Notes: a model not told the origin generated them from the letters alone. A stretch of 64,000 nucleotides of DNA from Ancylobacter novellus DSM 506 (GCF_000092925.1 NC_014217.1:2170001-2234000), one strand, 5' to 3'. Positions 24,420-35,136 are shown, counted from the stretch's first letter. A program made the numbers and translations.

Positions 24420-24560
24420 TTTTTTGCCGCCGCGCCCTTGCGCGCCTTTGCGCCGCCGCCTAGATGTCCCCGCGGCAGCGTAGCGGGTGCGATGGCCTTC
24501 ACGGCGTCGTCCCGGCGCTTGCCGGATCAAACGATCGTCCAGGATTTGTGGAGAGAACCG

Positions 24561-24875
24561 ATGAAGTTCCGTCCCCTGCATGACCGGGTTGTGGTCAAGC
24601 GCATCGACGCGGAGGAGAAGTCCGCGGGCGGCATCATCATCCCCGACAGCGCCAAGGAAAAGCCCTCGCAGGGCGAAGTCGTCGCCGTCGGCCCCGGCGC
24701 GCGCGACGAGGCCGGCAAGCTGGTCCCGCTCGACGTCAAGGCCGGTGACCGCGTGCTGTTCGGCAAGTGGTCGGGCACCGAGGTCAAGATCGACGGCACC
24801 GACTACCTCATCATGAAGGAAGCCGACATCCTCGGCGTGCTGGAAGCCACCACCTCGGCCAAGAAGGCCGCGTGA
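24561..24875 (+). CDS. groES: Co-chaperonin GroES
   Basis: A 104-residue Cpn10 protein with [34 protein letters not shown], including the mobile loop that contacts GroEL. ATG 24561 follows a GGAGAG site. It caps the GroEL ring and encloses folding clients. It is 45 bases upstream of groEL and under the CIRCE element. Confidence 0.98.
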   Translation: MKFRPLHDRVVVKRIDAEEKSAGGIIIPDSAKEKPSQGEVVAVGPGARDEAGKLVPLDVKAGDRVLFGKWSGTEVKIDGTDYLIMKEADILGVLEATTSAKKAA

Positions 24876-26558
<1,683 letters not shown>

Positions 26559-26587
26559 TCGAAGTCCAACCGCTTCTCAATACGGAA

Positions 26588-26619
26588 GGGCGCGGCGAAA
26601 GCCGCGCCCTTTTTCTTTT
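26588..26619 (+). terminator. Intrinsic terminator of groESL
   Basis: GGGCGCGGC-GAAA-GCCGCGCCC is a perfect 9-bp stem with a stable GAAA tetraloop, followed by TTTTTCTTTT. It starts 29 bases after the groEL stop. Confidence 0.95.
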
Positions 26620-26635
26620 GGGGCTCTAAACCGGC

Positions 26636-26767
26636 CATCCTTCGAGGCTCGCTGCGCTCGCACCTCAGGATGACGGCGTACGGGATGGGAGCGCAGAGAC
26701 CCTGTTGCCCATGATCCCCAGCAACGTCATCCTGAGGTGCCCGGCCACAGCCGGGCCTCGAAGGATG
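26636..26767. repeat. A-family repeat as two halves in swapped order (A2, A3)
   Basis: The half CATCCTTCGAGG...CCTCAGGATGACG occupies 26636-26675 and the half CGTCATCCTGAGG...CCTCGAAGGATG occupies 26725-26767. The outer motifs of A1 and A4 are here inside, and the inner motifs outside. The second half ends 17 bases before the GIY-YIG start. Confidence 0.75.
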
Positions 26768-26784
26768 CTCATCCGGGAGCGATC

Positions 26785-27096
26785 ATGGGCGCTTTCGTCT
26801 ACATGCTCCGCTGTGACGATGGCTCCTACTACGTCGGTTCGGCCACCGGCCAGACGCTCGATAAGCGCATCGCCGAGCATCAGAGCGGAGCGTTTCCCGG
26901 CTACACCTTCAAGCGCCGTCCGGTGACGCTCGTTTGGTCCGACTATTTCGAGCGCGTCACGGACGCTATCGCGGCCGAACAGCAGTTGAAGGGATGGAGC
27001 CGCGCCAAGAAGGAAGCTTTGGCACGCGGCGAATGGAGCGCGGTGAGTTCTCACGCGCGCCGCCCCTCGGCGCGGCGGAAGATGGCGAAGGAATGA
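26785..27096 (+). CDS. GIY-YIG domain protein (stand-alone nuclease-like)
   Basis: From ATG 26785, with GGGAGC upstream, the product has 103 residues. FVYMLRCDDGSYYVGSATG is the GIY-YIG variant core, followed by LDKRIAEHQSG with the catalytic-region Arg and a later E-x-x-L-K-G-W-S-R-x-K-K segment. It belongs to the single-domain YhbQ/UPF0213-like group, often found in repeat-rich gaps. Longer in-frame starts would read through the A repeat and were rejected. Biological role unknown; a DNA structure-directed function is usual for the fold. Confidence 0.8.
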   Translation: MGAFVYMLRCDDGSYYVGSATGQTLDKRIAEHQSGAFPGYTFKRRPVTLVWSDYFERVTDAIAAEQQLKGWSRAKKEALARGEWSAVSSHARRPSARRKMAKE

Positions 27097-27130
27097 ACTC
27101 CTAGGAGACCGTCATCCAGACCCTCCGCAC

Positions 27131-27233
27131 CGTCATCCTGAGGTGCGAGCGCAGCGAGCCTCGAAGGATGGCACCGTGCACCCGGACGAGCATCCTTCGA
27201 GGCTTGGCTTTCGCCGGGCACCTCAGGATGACG
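27131..27233. repeat. A-family palindromic repeat (A4)
   Basis: It runs from CGTCATCCTGAGGTGCGAGC to GGCACCTCAGGATGACG, with inner CCTCGAAGGATG and CATCCTTCGAGG arms. It lies between the convergent GIY-YIG and lipoprotein genes. Confidence 0.8.
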
Positions 27234-27298
27234 TTGCTTCGTGGAAGTGATCGAGGCGAGCCCAGCTCGTATCTCACTTCAAAAACCCGCGCTAAGCC

Positions 27299-27970
27299 TC
27301 AGAAACGACTCGAGGCCCAGCGCACGATCTCGATGAACACCTGGTCCGAGGCGGCGTCCAGCGCCTGGGTGGCCTGCGGGCCGCTGGTCGAGGCGGCGGG
27401 GGCGCTCGCCTTGAACACCTGCGCCGCGGCGATGCGGCCCGAGGTGGCGCCGACGATCTTCGCGGAGACCTCGACCACCGCCACTGGTCCGCCGTCGGAG
27501 GTCTGCAGGCCGAAGCTGCGCAGGTCGGTCAGCAGCGTGTAGTCGGCGGTGAGCCCGTCGCCGGCGCGCCCCACCGAGCGGGCGCGGTTGCCGTTCTCGA
27601 AGGATTCGATCAGCCGCGCCTGGAACAGCGCCGGCAGCCGGTCGCTCCACTGCGCGCCGCTGAGATAGGTGATCTGGCCGGGCGCCGGCTCTACCACGAT
27701 GCGCTCGGTGTCGAGCACCGCCAGCGCCGTCGGCGGGCCGACGACCAGCAGCCCCGTCCCGCGCCGCGGCGCGTTGAAGTCGCTCGGCGCGGTCAGGTCG
27801 AAGGTCGGCACGGACTTGTCGCCGCCAGCGAGGATGGCGCCGCAGCCGCCCAGCGTCAGGGCGACAGCGAGGGTGCCCGCGCAGCCGGCCAGCCTGCGGC
27901 CGAGCCCGCGACCTCTCTTCCCGAATTCCACGCGAACGCCCCTGCCCCCGAAACTTTCCCGGATCCCCAT
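27299..27970 (-). CDS. ABC transport auxiliary lipoprotein (Mla/PqiC-like)
   Basis: A 223-residue protein with an N-terminal basic stretch, a hydrophobic segment and a lipobox TLGGCG, so it is probably a lipoprotein. The ABC_trans_aux-type motifs FDLTAPSDF, LDTERIVVEP, YLSGAQWSDRLPALFQARLIESFEN and DYTLLTDLRSF are visible. This family accompanies MCE-type transporters and probably sits at the outer membrane. The ATG at 27970 lies one base after the stop of the mlaD gene, so it is the last gene of the operon. Confidence 0.85.
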   Translation of the reverse strand: MGIRESFGGRGVRVEFGKRGRGLGRRLAGCAGTLAVALTLGGCGAILAGGDKSVPTFDLTAPSDFNAPRRGTGLLVVGPPTALAVLDTERIVVEPAPGQITYLSGAQWSDRLPALFQARLIESFENGNRARSVGRAGDGLTADYTLLTDLRSFGLQTSDGGPVAVVEVSAKIVGATSGRIAAAQVFKASAPAASTSGPQATQALDAASDQVFIEIVRWASSRF

Positions 27971-27971
27971 C

Positions 27972-29018
27972 CTAGCGTCCACTGTAATTGGGAATATTCG
28001 ACCCGCCAAAGAGGAACTGGCGCGGGTTACGCTCGAATTTTCGGAACACGCGGTCGATCTCCGCCAGCGTCTTGCGTCCATCGGCGGCCAGTGCCTCGTA
28101 CTGGCGCAGGCCCGGGCCGGTGAACTGGTTCAGGTTGGTGGAAAGCTCGGCCGTGCGCTTGTCGAGATTGACCGCCAGCTTGCGGATCTCGGTCGCCGCG
28201 CTGCTGATCTCGTTGAACATGCCCTTGCCTTCCTCGCTCGTGGTCATGGAGTTCACGTTGTCGAGGATGGTGTTGAACTTCATCGCCATGCCGTCGAGCT
28301 GCTGGGTGAAGCGGTTCACGTCGTCGATCGTGTCGCCGACCTTGTTCGGGTCGAAGGAGGTAACGACCTTGTCGAGGTTGTTGGCGAGCGTGCTGATGCG
28401 GTCCGCCGCGCCGCCGACCTGCCTGAGGAAGGCATCGATGTTCTGGGCGTTGTCGCCCAGCGCCTTGCTGAACTTGTCGACGTTGTCGATCACCGAGGCG
28501 ATCTTGGAATCGTTGGCGCGCAGCAGGTCGTCGATGCGGGTGGCGATGTCGTCGACCCGCCCCAGCACCTCGCGCGCCGAGCGCATCAGGTCCTGCACCG
28601 CGGAAGTGTTGGCGTCGATCCGCGGCAGCTCGCCCTCCGGCGGGGGCGGCAGCGGCGCCGCGTCGGTCGAGCCACCGACAAGGCCGACGGAGGACAGCCC
28701 GGTCAGCAGCGTCGAATCGAGATTGGCGCGGGTGTCGGACTTCACCGGCGTGTTCGGCTGCACCGCGATGGTGGCGACGACCTTGCGCGGGTCCTGCGCG
28801 TCGAGCCTGAGCCCCGTCACCTCGCCGACCGGGATGCCGTTGAACGTGACCGCCGAGCCGGTCTGCAGCCCGCTCACCACGCCGCTGAACACGACGTCGT
28901 AGGAGGTGCGCGGCCCGCGATTGTTCAATCCGGTGAACCACCAGACGAAGAAGAAGCCGGCGGCGACCACGGCGAGGGTGAACAGGCCGATGATGGTGTA
29001 GTTGGCGCGTGTTTCCAT
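27972..29018 (-). CDS. mlaD: MlaD family (MCE domain) lipid-transport protein
   Basis: A 348-residue protein. One N-terminal membrane helix (YTIIGLFTLAVVAAGFFFVWW) anchors it in the inner membrane. The MCE domain follows with SYDVVFSGVVSGLQTGSAVTFNGIPVGEVTGLRLD near residues 39-73. The C-terminal half is a long helical region with many Asn/Asp and LDxMxxxF-type repeats. MlaD rings carry lipids between inner and outer membrane. It is longer than E. coli MlaD because of the helical tail, which is common in this class. Confidence 0.92.
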   Translation of the reverse strand: METRANYTIIGLFTLAVVAAGFFFVWWFTGLNNRGPRTSYDVVFSGVVSGLQTGSAVTFNGIPVGEVTGLRLDAQDPRKVVATIAVQPNTPVKSDTRANLDSTLLTGLSSVGLVGGSTDAAPLPPPPEGELPRIDANTSAVQDLMRSAREVLGRVDDIATRIDDLLRANDSKIASVIDNVDKFSKALGDNAQNIDAFLRQVGGAADRISTLANNLDKVVTSFDPNKVGDTIDDVNRFTQQLDGMAMKFNTILDNVNSMTTSEEGKGMFNEISSAATEIRKLAVNLDKRTAELSTNLNQFTGPGLRQYEALAADGRKTLAEIDRVFRKFERNPRQFLFGGSNIPNYSGR

Positions 29019-29027
29019 GTCCTGGCC

Positions 29028-29876
29028 TCAGCGCCCCCCGTCCTGCACGAAGCCGGCCGCGCGCGCGCGCTTGCCGTGGAAATAGGCGGAAACCCACGGA
29101 TGATCCGACGCCAGCATGGTCTCGATAGGCCCGACTGCGATTACCTTGCCTTCGGCGAGTGCCGCGATGCGATCGCAGACGGTATGAAGGCTGTCCAGAT
29201 CGTGGGTTACCATGAATACGGTGAGCCCCAAAGTCTGCTGCAGGGTGGCGATGAGGTCGTCGAATTCGCCCGCGCCGATGGGGTCGAGACCCGATGTCGG
29301 CTCGTCGAGGAACAGGATTTCCGGGTCGAGCGAGAGCGCGCGTGCGAGCGCCACGCGCTTGATCATGCCGCCGGAAAGTTCGGACGGCGCCTTCTCCGCC
29401 GTGTCCGCCGGCAGGCCGACCATCTCCAGCTTGGCGACGACGAGTTCGTCCATCAGCCGCGGCGACAGGTCGAGATATTCGCGCATGGGGAACTGGATGT
29501 TCTGCCGCACGGTCAGCGAGGAGAACAGCGCCCCCTGCTGGAACAGCACGCCCCAGCGCTGCTCCAGCAGCCGCCGCTCGCCATAGCTCAGCGTGTCCAG
29601 GTCCTCGCCGAACACCTCGACCGTGCCCGAGCGCTTCGGCACCAGCCCGAGGATGGTGCGGGTGAGCACCGACTTGCCGCCGCCCGAGGCGCCGACGAAG
29701 CCTAGGATCTCGCCGCGCATCACGTCGAGCGACAGGCCCTTGAGCACGACGCGCTCGCCGAAGCCGACGACGAGGTCGCGCACGCGGATGATCGGCTCGC
29801 CCGGCGCCACGATGTGGGGCGTGCCCGGCGTCGCCGCCGTGCCGTCATGCTGTGCGGGATCGGTCTGAGGATGCAC
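29028..29876 (-). CDS. mlaF: MlaF-like ABC transporter ATP-binding protein
   Basis: The start is taken as GTG 29876, with GAGG upstream; the product has 282 residues. The Walker A is GASGGGKS, the signature LSGGMIKRVALARAL and the Walker B ILFLDEPTSGLDP. It powers the MCE lipid transporter with the MlaE permease. It begins 8 bases after the mlaE stop. An upstream in-frame start within mlaE is possible but less likely. Confidence 0.9.
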   Translation of the reverse strand: MHPQTDPAQHDGTAATPGTPHIVAPGEPIIRVRDLVVGFGERVVLKGLSLDVMRGEILGFVGASGGGKSVLTRTILGLVPKRSGTVEVFGEDLDTLSYGERRLLEQRWGVLFQQGALFSSLTVRQNIQFPMREYLDLSPRLMDELVVAKLEMVGLPADTAEKAPSELSGGMIKRVALARALSLDPEILFLDEPTSGLDPIGAGEFDDLIATLQQTLGLTVFMVTHDLDSLHTVCDRIAALAEGKVIAVGPIETMLASDHPWVSAYFHGKRARAAGFVQDGGR

Positions 29877-29884
29877 CGGGCGCC

Positions 29885-31093
29885 TCACATGTCGATCGCG
29901 GCGAAGAACATGGCGAACAGGCCGTCCACCACGATGACGAGGAAGATCGCCTTCACCACCGCGGCGGTGGTGTGGGCACCGAGCGATTCGGCGCTGCCGC
30001 CGACCCGCATGCCTTCCATGCAGGCGATGAGGCCGACGATGGCGGCCATGAACGGCGCCTTGATCATGCCGACCTCGAAGGTGTTCAGCGCGATCGCTTC
30101 CTGCAGCCGGTTGAGGAAGATCTCCGGCGAGATGCCGCCATAGAGCCAGGCCACCAGCCCGCCGCCGAACAGCGCGCACATGTTGCCGATGAAGGTGAGC
30201 AGCGGCACGGCGATGATCAGCGCGACGAGGCGCGGCAGCACCAGCACCTCGTTCGGGTCGAAGCCCATGACGCGCAGCGCGTCGACTTCCTCGCGCATGC
30301 GCATCGAGCCGAGCTCGGCGGTGAAGGCGCTGCCCGAGCGGCCGGCGACCATGATCGAGACGATGAGCACGCCGAGCTCGCGCAGGGTGAGGATGCCCAC
30401 CATGTCGACGACATAGGTGGTCGCGCCGAACTTGCGGAAATGGAAAATGCCCTGCTGGGCGATGATGCAGCCGATGAGGAAGGTGATCAGCGCGATGATC
30501 GGCACCGCGCGCAGCCCGGTGCGCTCCAGGTGATAGACCATCGAGGTGCCGCGGAAGGTCTGCGGACGCACGATCACCCGCAGCAGCGCGGCGACCACCG
30601 CGCCGATGAAGGAAAGGAACACCAGGCTGTCGCGGCCGGTGTTGACCACCGTCTGGCCGACGAGCTGGATGCCGCCGATCACCGCGTTGACGTGGTGCCG
30701 GCGCGGCGGCACGTCGTGGCTGCCCTTGACGATCTCGTCGAGCAGCGGGCGGAAGCGGCGCTCCAGCCCGACGATCTGGAAGCGCACCCCGGCAACCTCG
30801 AGCGCGCGGAGCAGCCGGTCGACCATCACCGCGCCGACCGTGTCGAAGCCGCGCACGCCGGAAAGGTCGAGCCGGGCGGTCTCCACCGCGCCGACCTTCA
30901 GCTCGGCGAGCGCCGTGTCGACGCCGCCTTCCAGCGCCCGGCCCTGCCCCGCGACCCAGCGGCCATTGCCCACGAAAACGAGTTCGCGGCCATGCCGGGC
31001 GGTGGCCAGAAGCGGTGCCTCAGCGGCTCCCAAGAGCGGCTCTCCTGATGGGCTGAGACGCGCGCCGGACGATCCTCGCCCGGCATGCGCCAT
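29885..31093 (-). CDS. mlaE: STAS-MlaE fusion, MCE transporter permease
   Basis: A 402-residue protein. Residues 30-125 resemble a STAS domain (LDLSGVRGFDTVGAVMVDRLLRALEVAGVRFQIVGLERRFRPLLDEI), which in E. coli is the separate protein MlaB. The remainder is the MlaE permease with five to six membrane helices and FGATTYVVDMVGILTLRELGVLIVSIMVAGRSGSAFTAELGSM. The fusion is usual for this class of bacteria. It heads the four-gene lipid-transport operon. The start is uncertain because the first 30 residues show no conserved features. Confidence 0.88.
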   Translation of the reverse strand: MAHAGRGSSGARLSPSGEPLLGAAEAPLLATARHGRELVFVGNGRWVAGQGRALEGGVDTALAELKVGAVETARLDLSGVRGFDTVGAVMVDRLLRALEVAGVRFQIVGLERRFRPLLDEIVKGSHDVPPRRHHVNAVIGGIQLVGQTVVNTGRDSLVFLSFIGAVVAALLRVIVRPQTFRGTSMVYHLERTGLRAVPIIALITFLIGCIIAQQGIFHFRKFGATTYVVDMVGILTLRELGVLIVSIMVAGRSGSAFTAELGSMRMREEVDALRVMGFDPNEVLVLPRLVALIIAVPLLTFIGNMCALFGGGLVAWLYGGISPEIFLNRLQEAIALNTFEVGMIKAPFMAAIVGLIACMEGMRVGGSAESLGAHTTAAVVKAIFLVIVVDGLFAMFFAAIDM

Positions 31094-31265
31094 TCGCCAG
31101 ATTCCCCATGAGTTTCTTAGCCGTAGGCCCGGAGGCCGTCGAGGCGTCGGCTGTCATATTCGATTTCATCTTGGAAATAGGACACTTAATCGCCACGACT
31201 GTGCCTTTCGAGCGACGCCATCGCCTTGCTGCGGCGCATTATGCTCATCGGACGGCCACTGATTC

Positions 31266-32273
31266 GTGACCGACGCCCCTGCTCATGTCGGTGCCATGGC
31301 CCAGCTTGTCGTCACGCCTGAACGCTTTCCCATCCGCGGCAGCTTCACCATCGCCCGCGGCTCGAAGAGCGAGGCTGCCGTGGTCCTTGTGGAGCTGCAC
31401 GAGGACGGCCTCGTCGGCCGCGGCGAATGCGTGCCCTATGCGCGCTACGGTGAGAGCGTGGAGGATGTCGCCGCGGCGCTGACCGCCCTCGCCGCCCCGG
31501 TCGCCGCCGGCATGGGGCGCGAGAAGCTGTCCTCGCTCCTGCCGCCCGGCGCCGCACGCAACGCCATCGACTGCGCCTTCTGGGACCTCGAGGCGAAACG
31601 CACGGGCACGCCGGCCTATGAGCTCGCCGGCCTGCCGGCGCCGCAGCCCGCCATCACCGCCTTCACCATCAGCCTCGACACGCCGGAAGCCATGGCCGAG
31701 GCGGCCCGCGCCTCCGGTCACGAACTGCTCAAGCTGAAGCTCGGCACGGACGGCGATCCCGAACGCATCGCCGCGGTGCGGGCGGCGACGCCGGGCACGC
31801 GCCTCATCGTCGATGCCAATGAGGGCTGGACGGCCGCGAACCTCGCTTCGAACCTCGCCGCCTGCGCCGATGCCGGCATCGAATTGGTCGAGCAGCCGCT
31901 GCCGGCGGCCGAGGACGCGCTTCTCGCCTACACCGCGCGGCCGGTGCCGGTCTGCGCCGACGAGAGCGCGCACGGGCTCGACAGCCTGCCGCAGCTCGTC
32001 GGCCGCTACGACGCGCTCAACATCAAGCTCGACAAGACCGGCGGCCTGACCGAGGCGCTGGCGCTCGCCCGCGCCGCCCGCGCCGCCGGGCTCGACATCA
32101 TGGTCGGCTGCATGGTGGCGACCTCGCTGGCCATGGCGCCGGCCATGCTGCTCGCCCCCCTTGCCCGCTTCGTCGACCTCGACGGCCCGCTTCTGCTGGC
32201 GCGGGACCGCGAGCCCTCGCTGCGCTACGAGGGCAGCGTGGTCTATCCGCCCGAGCCGGCGCTCTGGGGCTGA
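31266..32273 (+). CDS. Dipeptide epimerase (enolase superfamily, L-Ala-D/L-Glu type)
   Basis: A 335-residue enolase-superfamily protein. It has the lysine pair in LKLKLGTD (about residues 154-161), metal ligands in VDANEGW (181-187), VEQPLP and CADES, and the opposite-face lysine in NIKLDKTGG. These fit the dipeptide epimerases that recycle murein peptides (AE epimerase). The start is GTG 31266; an internal ATG at 31296 is an alternative. The 3' end overlaps the MFS gene by 31 bases, convergently. Confidence 0.85.
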   Translation: MTDAPAHVGAMAQLVVTPERFPIRGSFTIARGSKSEAAVVLVELHEDGLVGRGECVPYARYGESVEDVAAALTALAAPVAAGMGREKLSSLLPPGAARNAIDCAFWDLEAKRTGTPAYELAGLPAPQPAITAFTISLDTPEAMAEAARASGHELLKLKLGTDGDPERIAAVRAATPGTRLIVDANEGWTAANLASNLAACADAGIELVEQPLPAAEDALLAYTARPVPVCADESAHGLDSLPQLVGRYDALNIKLDKTGGLTEALALARAARAAGLDIMVGCMVATSLAMAPAMLLAPLARFVDLDGPLLLARDREPSLRYEGSVVYPPEPALWG

Positions 32274-33427
32274 GCCGTCCGCATCAGCCCGGCGACCACG
32301 GCGAGCACGGCGCCGCCGGCGGCGAGCAGCGCCGAGGCGAGGAAGGAAAGCGCGCCGAAAGCCTCCCACAGCGGCCCGGCCGCAAGCGTCGCCGCCGTCA
32401 TAGCGATGGCGGTCGCCCAGGCGGCCATCGCCTGCACGCTCGCCCCACGCCCGGCCGGCGCATGGCGGGCGACGAGTTCCACCGTGCCGAGATAGGTGCA
32501 GCCGAAGGTCGCCGCATGCAGCGGCTGCAAGGCGAGGAGCAGCAGCGGCGGCGGGCCGAGCGCCATGATGCCGAAGCGCACGACGCCGGCGAGGCCGCCG
32601 AGCAGCAGCAGCTTCTCCGCCCCGAGCCGCCGCGTCACCCGCGTGCCGGAATGGAACAGCACCACCTCGGCAATCACCCCGAGCGCCCAGAGCAGGCCGA
32701 TCGTCGTGTCCGACAGCCCTTCCCCGTGCCAGTGGATCGAGGCGAAGGTGTAGAGCACCGCATGCGAGGCCTGGATCAGCGCCGCCGCGCCGATGCCGAC
32801 CAGCAGGACCGGGGCCAGGCCGACGAGACCCCGGCCGGCCGCCTCCTTCTGCGCCCGCTGAGCCGGCTTCGCTTCGTCGAGCAGCAGTGCGGCTGCGGCA
32901 GCACCAACGCTGCCGGCGACGATGAGCCAGATCACCGTGTCGTGCGGCAGGGCGGCAACGAGCGTCCCGCCGAGCAGCAGGCCGGCCAGCAGGTTGCCGC
33001 CGATGAAGGACAGCGAGCCCCACAGCCGCACCCGTCCATAGTCGAGCACGCCCTCCGCCCGCCGCGCGACCGCATAGGCGTCGAGCACCGGCAGGCTCGG
33101 CTGCCAGAAGCTGGCCGCGAGCCCCAGCCCGACCAGGATCAGCACGGCGTTGGGCGCGAGAGCGATGCCGGCGAAGCACAGCGCCGTCATCAGCGCGTAG
33201 AAGACGAGCGTCGCGCGCGGCCGCCCGCTGCGGTCGGCGAGGATGCCGCCGAGCGGCGTGGTGAACAGGCGTACCGACATCGGCAGCGCCAGCGCGAAGG
33301 CGATCAGCGCCGGGTCGAAGCCGCGCCCGGCGAGCCAGACCGGAAAGAACGGCATGTAGACGCCGATGCCGAAGAACAGCCCGGCATAGACGGCGGCGAT
33401 GGCGTGGCGCGGGGCGAGGACGGGCAA
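32243..33427 (-). CDS. MFS transporter (HcaT/PPP-like)
   Basis: From TTG 33427, which follows AAGGCGAG, the product has 394 residues and about twelve membrane segments. YAGLFFGIGVYMPFFPVWLAGRGFDP and LFTTPLGGILADRSGRPR are typical of the 3-phenylpropionate/HcaT-like or lactose permease-related MFS group. Substrate unknown. A longer in-frame version with 59 extra residues would read through the D repeat; those residues look like translated repeat and were rejected. Confidence 0.85.
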   Translation of the reverse strand: MPVLAPRHAIAAVYAGLFFGIGVYMPFFPVWLAGRGFDPALIAFALALPMSVRLFTTPLGGILADRSGRPRATLVFYALMTALCFAGIALAPNAVLILVGLGLAASFWQPSLPVLDAYAVARRAEGVLDYGRVRLWGSLSFIGGNLLAGLLLGGTLVAALPHDTVIWLIVAGSVGAAAAALLLDEAKPAQRAQKEAAGRGLVGLAPVLLVGIGAAALIQASHAVLYTFASIHWHGEGLSDTTIGLLWALGVIAEVVLFHSGTRVTRRLGAEKLLLLGGLAGVVRFGIMALGPPPLLLLALQPLHAATFGCTYLGTVELVARHAPAGRGASVQAMAAWATAIAMTAATLAAGPLWEAFGALSFLASALLAAGGAVLAVVAGLMRTAQPQSAGSGG

Positions 33428-33513
33428 AGGAATCTCGCCTTGAGGACTCGCGGATGATCGCGGCCTCGATAGCAGCCGGCAGCCGGCCTTGCGAGCACGG
33501 ATTGCGCCGGTCC

Positions 33514-33630
33514 TGTCACCGGTGGCGTTGCCACCATCGCGCCGATGCCACCAATGGTCGCCAAATGCCACCGGTGGCGTCGCAAATGTCACCATTTTCG
33601 CCACTGGTGACAGATGGTGGCGTCACCACC
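33514..33630. repeat. D-family repeat (D1), overlapping the thiD stop codon
   Basis: A cluster of TGTCACC, CACCGGTGGC, TGCCACC and GGTGGCGTCACC-like short inverted units. The core at 33584-33604 is, on the minus strand, identical over 21 bases to the copy at 54941-54961. The right end runs into the last codons of thiD (stop at 33623). It is in the gap between the MFS and thiD genes. Confidence 0.7.
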
Positions 33631-34429
33631 AGGCGTGGAAGTGGTGCACCGGGCCGTGGCCGTGGCCGATCTCCAGCTCCTCCGAGCGGGCGAGCGCGCG
33701 GGTGAGGTAGTCTTTCGCCGCCTCGACCGCCGGCCGCAGCGCCATCCCCCTGGCGAGGCCGGCGGCGATGGCGGAGGAGAGCGTGCAGCCGGTGCCGTGG
33801 GTGTTGCGGGTGACGACGCGCGGCGCACTGAGCTCCAGGAAACCATCCTCGTCGAGCAGCACGTCGATGCTGTCCGGCCCCTCGCCGTGCCCGCCCTTGA
33901 TCAGCACCGCGCGCGGCCCCAGGACGAGGAGGCGCTCGGCCTGCCGGCGCACCGCCTCGATATCCTGCGCCGACTGCTCGTCCAGCAGCGCCGCCGCCTC
34001 GGGCAGGTTCGGGGTGATGAGGAACGCGCGGGGAAGCAGCAGCGAACGCAGCGATTCCACCGCTTCCGGCACCAGCAGCCGGTCGCCGGAGGCCGCGATC
34101 ATCACCGGATCGAGCACGGCGGTCGCCGGGCCGTGGCTGTCGAGCCCCTTCGCCACGGCCTCGATGGCTTCGGGCCGCGAGAGCATGCCGATCTTCACCG
34201 CGTCCACCGCGAGATCGGAGAACACGGCGTCGATCTGCGCGGTGATGAAGGCCGGCGGCACGTCGTGGATGCCGGTGACGCCCAGAGTGTTCTGGGCGGT
34301 GAGCGCGGTGATCACGCTGGCGCCGTAGACGCCCAGCGCCGAGAAGGTCTTGAGGTCCGCCTGGATGCCGGCGCCGCCGCCCGAATCCGAGCCCGCGATC
34401 GTGACCGCGATAGGTGTGGAACCGCCCAT
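33623..34429 (-). CDS. thiD: Hydroxymethylpyrimidine/phosphomethylpyrimidine kinase
   Basis: A 268-residue kinase for thiamine pyrimidine synthesis. [38 protein letters not shown] opens the protein, DPVMIAASG lies in the middle and [20 protein letters not shown] holds the catalytic Asp-like GTGC motif. The ATG at 34429 has AGGAGG nine bases upstream. It lies behind a TPP riboswitch. The terminal Trp-Trp codons lie within repeat D1. Confidence 0.95.
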   Translation of the reverse strand: MGGSTPIAVTIAGSDSGGGAGIQADLKTFSALGVYGASVITALTAQNTLGVTGIHDVPPAFITAQIDAVFSDLAVDAVKIGMLSRPEAIEAVAKGLDSHGPATAVLDPVMIAASGDRLLVPEAVESLRSLLLPRAFLITPNLPEAAALLDEQSAQDIEAVRRQAERLLVLGPRAVLIKGGHGEGPDSIDVLLDEDGFLELSAPRVVTRNTHGTGCTLSSAIAAGLARGMALRPAVEAAKDYLTRALARSEELEIGHGHGPVHHFHAWW

Positions 34430-34502
34430 GACTACGCCTCCTCGCCGGCTTCGGATGGAGGCGTCGCCGGCGCGGAGACCCGCCGCGGGCGTGCGCGATC
34501 CG

Positions 34503-34577
34503 TTTCCTCCGCCGGCATGACCCGGATCAGGTTCGTGGGTTGGCTCACCGCCTCTCAGCCCATAAGGGCACCCCAAC
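34503..34577 (-). ncRNA. TPP riboswitch (THI element) controlling thiD
   Basis: Read on the minus strand: GGGGTGCCC, GGCTGAGAGG, ACCCACGAACCTGATCCGGG and GTCATGCCGGCGGAGGAAA are the conserved blocks of the THI element in order. About 74 bases separate it from the thiD start, with GC-rich pairing (CCCGCCGCGGGC) that could serve as the expression platform. Thiamine pyrophosphate binding would lower thiD expression. Confidence 0.95.
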
Positions 34578-34609
34578 GCGATCGTTTCCGCGAGATAGGC
34601 GAAGCCGCC

Positions 34610-34625
34610 TGCGCTTGCAAGCGCA
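34610..34625. promoter_or_regulatory. 16-bp perfect palindrome between the riboswitch and the Lrp-like gene
   Basis: TGCGCTTGCAAGCGCA lies in the divergent region between the thiD leader and the stand-alone Lrp-type gene (34712). It might be an operator for either transcript. There is no further support. Confidence 0.3.
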
Positions 34626-34711
34626 ACGCGCGAGGCGCGGTCGAAGGGGTTGCGCGCGCCTGCGGCTTCTGATCCTTATCGGCCTCCCGACAAGCAGCCG
34701 GAACGCCCGAG

Positions 34712-34948
34712 ATGGTCCCCTTCTTCATGCAGATCAAATGTCACCTCGGCCGCTCCTACGAGGTGGCGAACGCCATCGCCGACGCCGAGATCGCCTCGGA
34801 GATCTACTCCACCGCCGGCGAATTCGACCTGCTGGTGAAGTTCTACGTGCCGGATGACGCCGACATCGGCCATTTCGTCAACGAGAAGGTGCAGCTCTTC
34901 CCGGGCATCCAGGACACGCGCACCATCATCACCTTCAAGGCCTTCTGA
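34712..34948 (+). CDS. Stand-alone Lrp/AsnC ligand-binding (RAM) domain protein
   Basis: A 78-residue protein with IKCHLGRSYEVANAIADAEIASEIYSTAGEFDLLVKFYV and GIQDTRTIITFKAF, the RAM fold of Lrp/AsnC regulators, but with no helix-turn-helix. Such proteins can bind amino acids and may modify full-length Lrp proteins. Its partner is unknown. It is monocistronic. Confidence 0.9.
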   Translation: MVPFFMQIKCHLGRSYEVANAIADAEIASEIYSTAGEFDLLVKFYVPDDADIGHFVNEKVQLFPGIQDTRTIITFKAF

Positions 34949-34994
34949 AGTTTCAGAGTCTGACTCGTAAACGCGACCGGGGTGCTTGGAGGCT

Positions 34995-35087
34995 CGTCAT
35001 GGCCGGGCTTGGCCCGGCCATCCACGACTTCGGTTCGTCTCGGCGCCCGGCAAGTCGTGGATCCCCGGGCCAAGCCCGGGGATGACG
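34995..35087. repeat. C-family palindromic repeat (C2)
   Basis: It starts CGTCATGGCCGGGCTTGGCC and ends CCAAGCCCGGGGATGACG, with inner CATCCACGACTT / AAGTCGTGGATC arms. It lies between the convergent Lrp-like and DMT transporter genes. Confidence 0.85.
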
Positions 35088-35136
35088 GTCCAAGGGCGGC
35101 ACCCGCCGCCCCGCAGCGCGACTACGAGGCAGGCTC

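Noticed and set aside
33428-33604. 59-residue N-terminal extension of the MFS transporter
   Set aside because: The residues are translated repeat D1, and TTG 33427 has a good ribosome-binding site directly before the first membrane helix.
34430-34576. 49-residue N-terminal extension of ThiD
   Set aside because: It would be translated from the TPP riboswitch and its expression platform; ATG 34429 has AGGAGG at the right distance.
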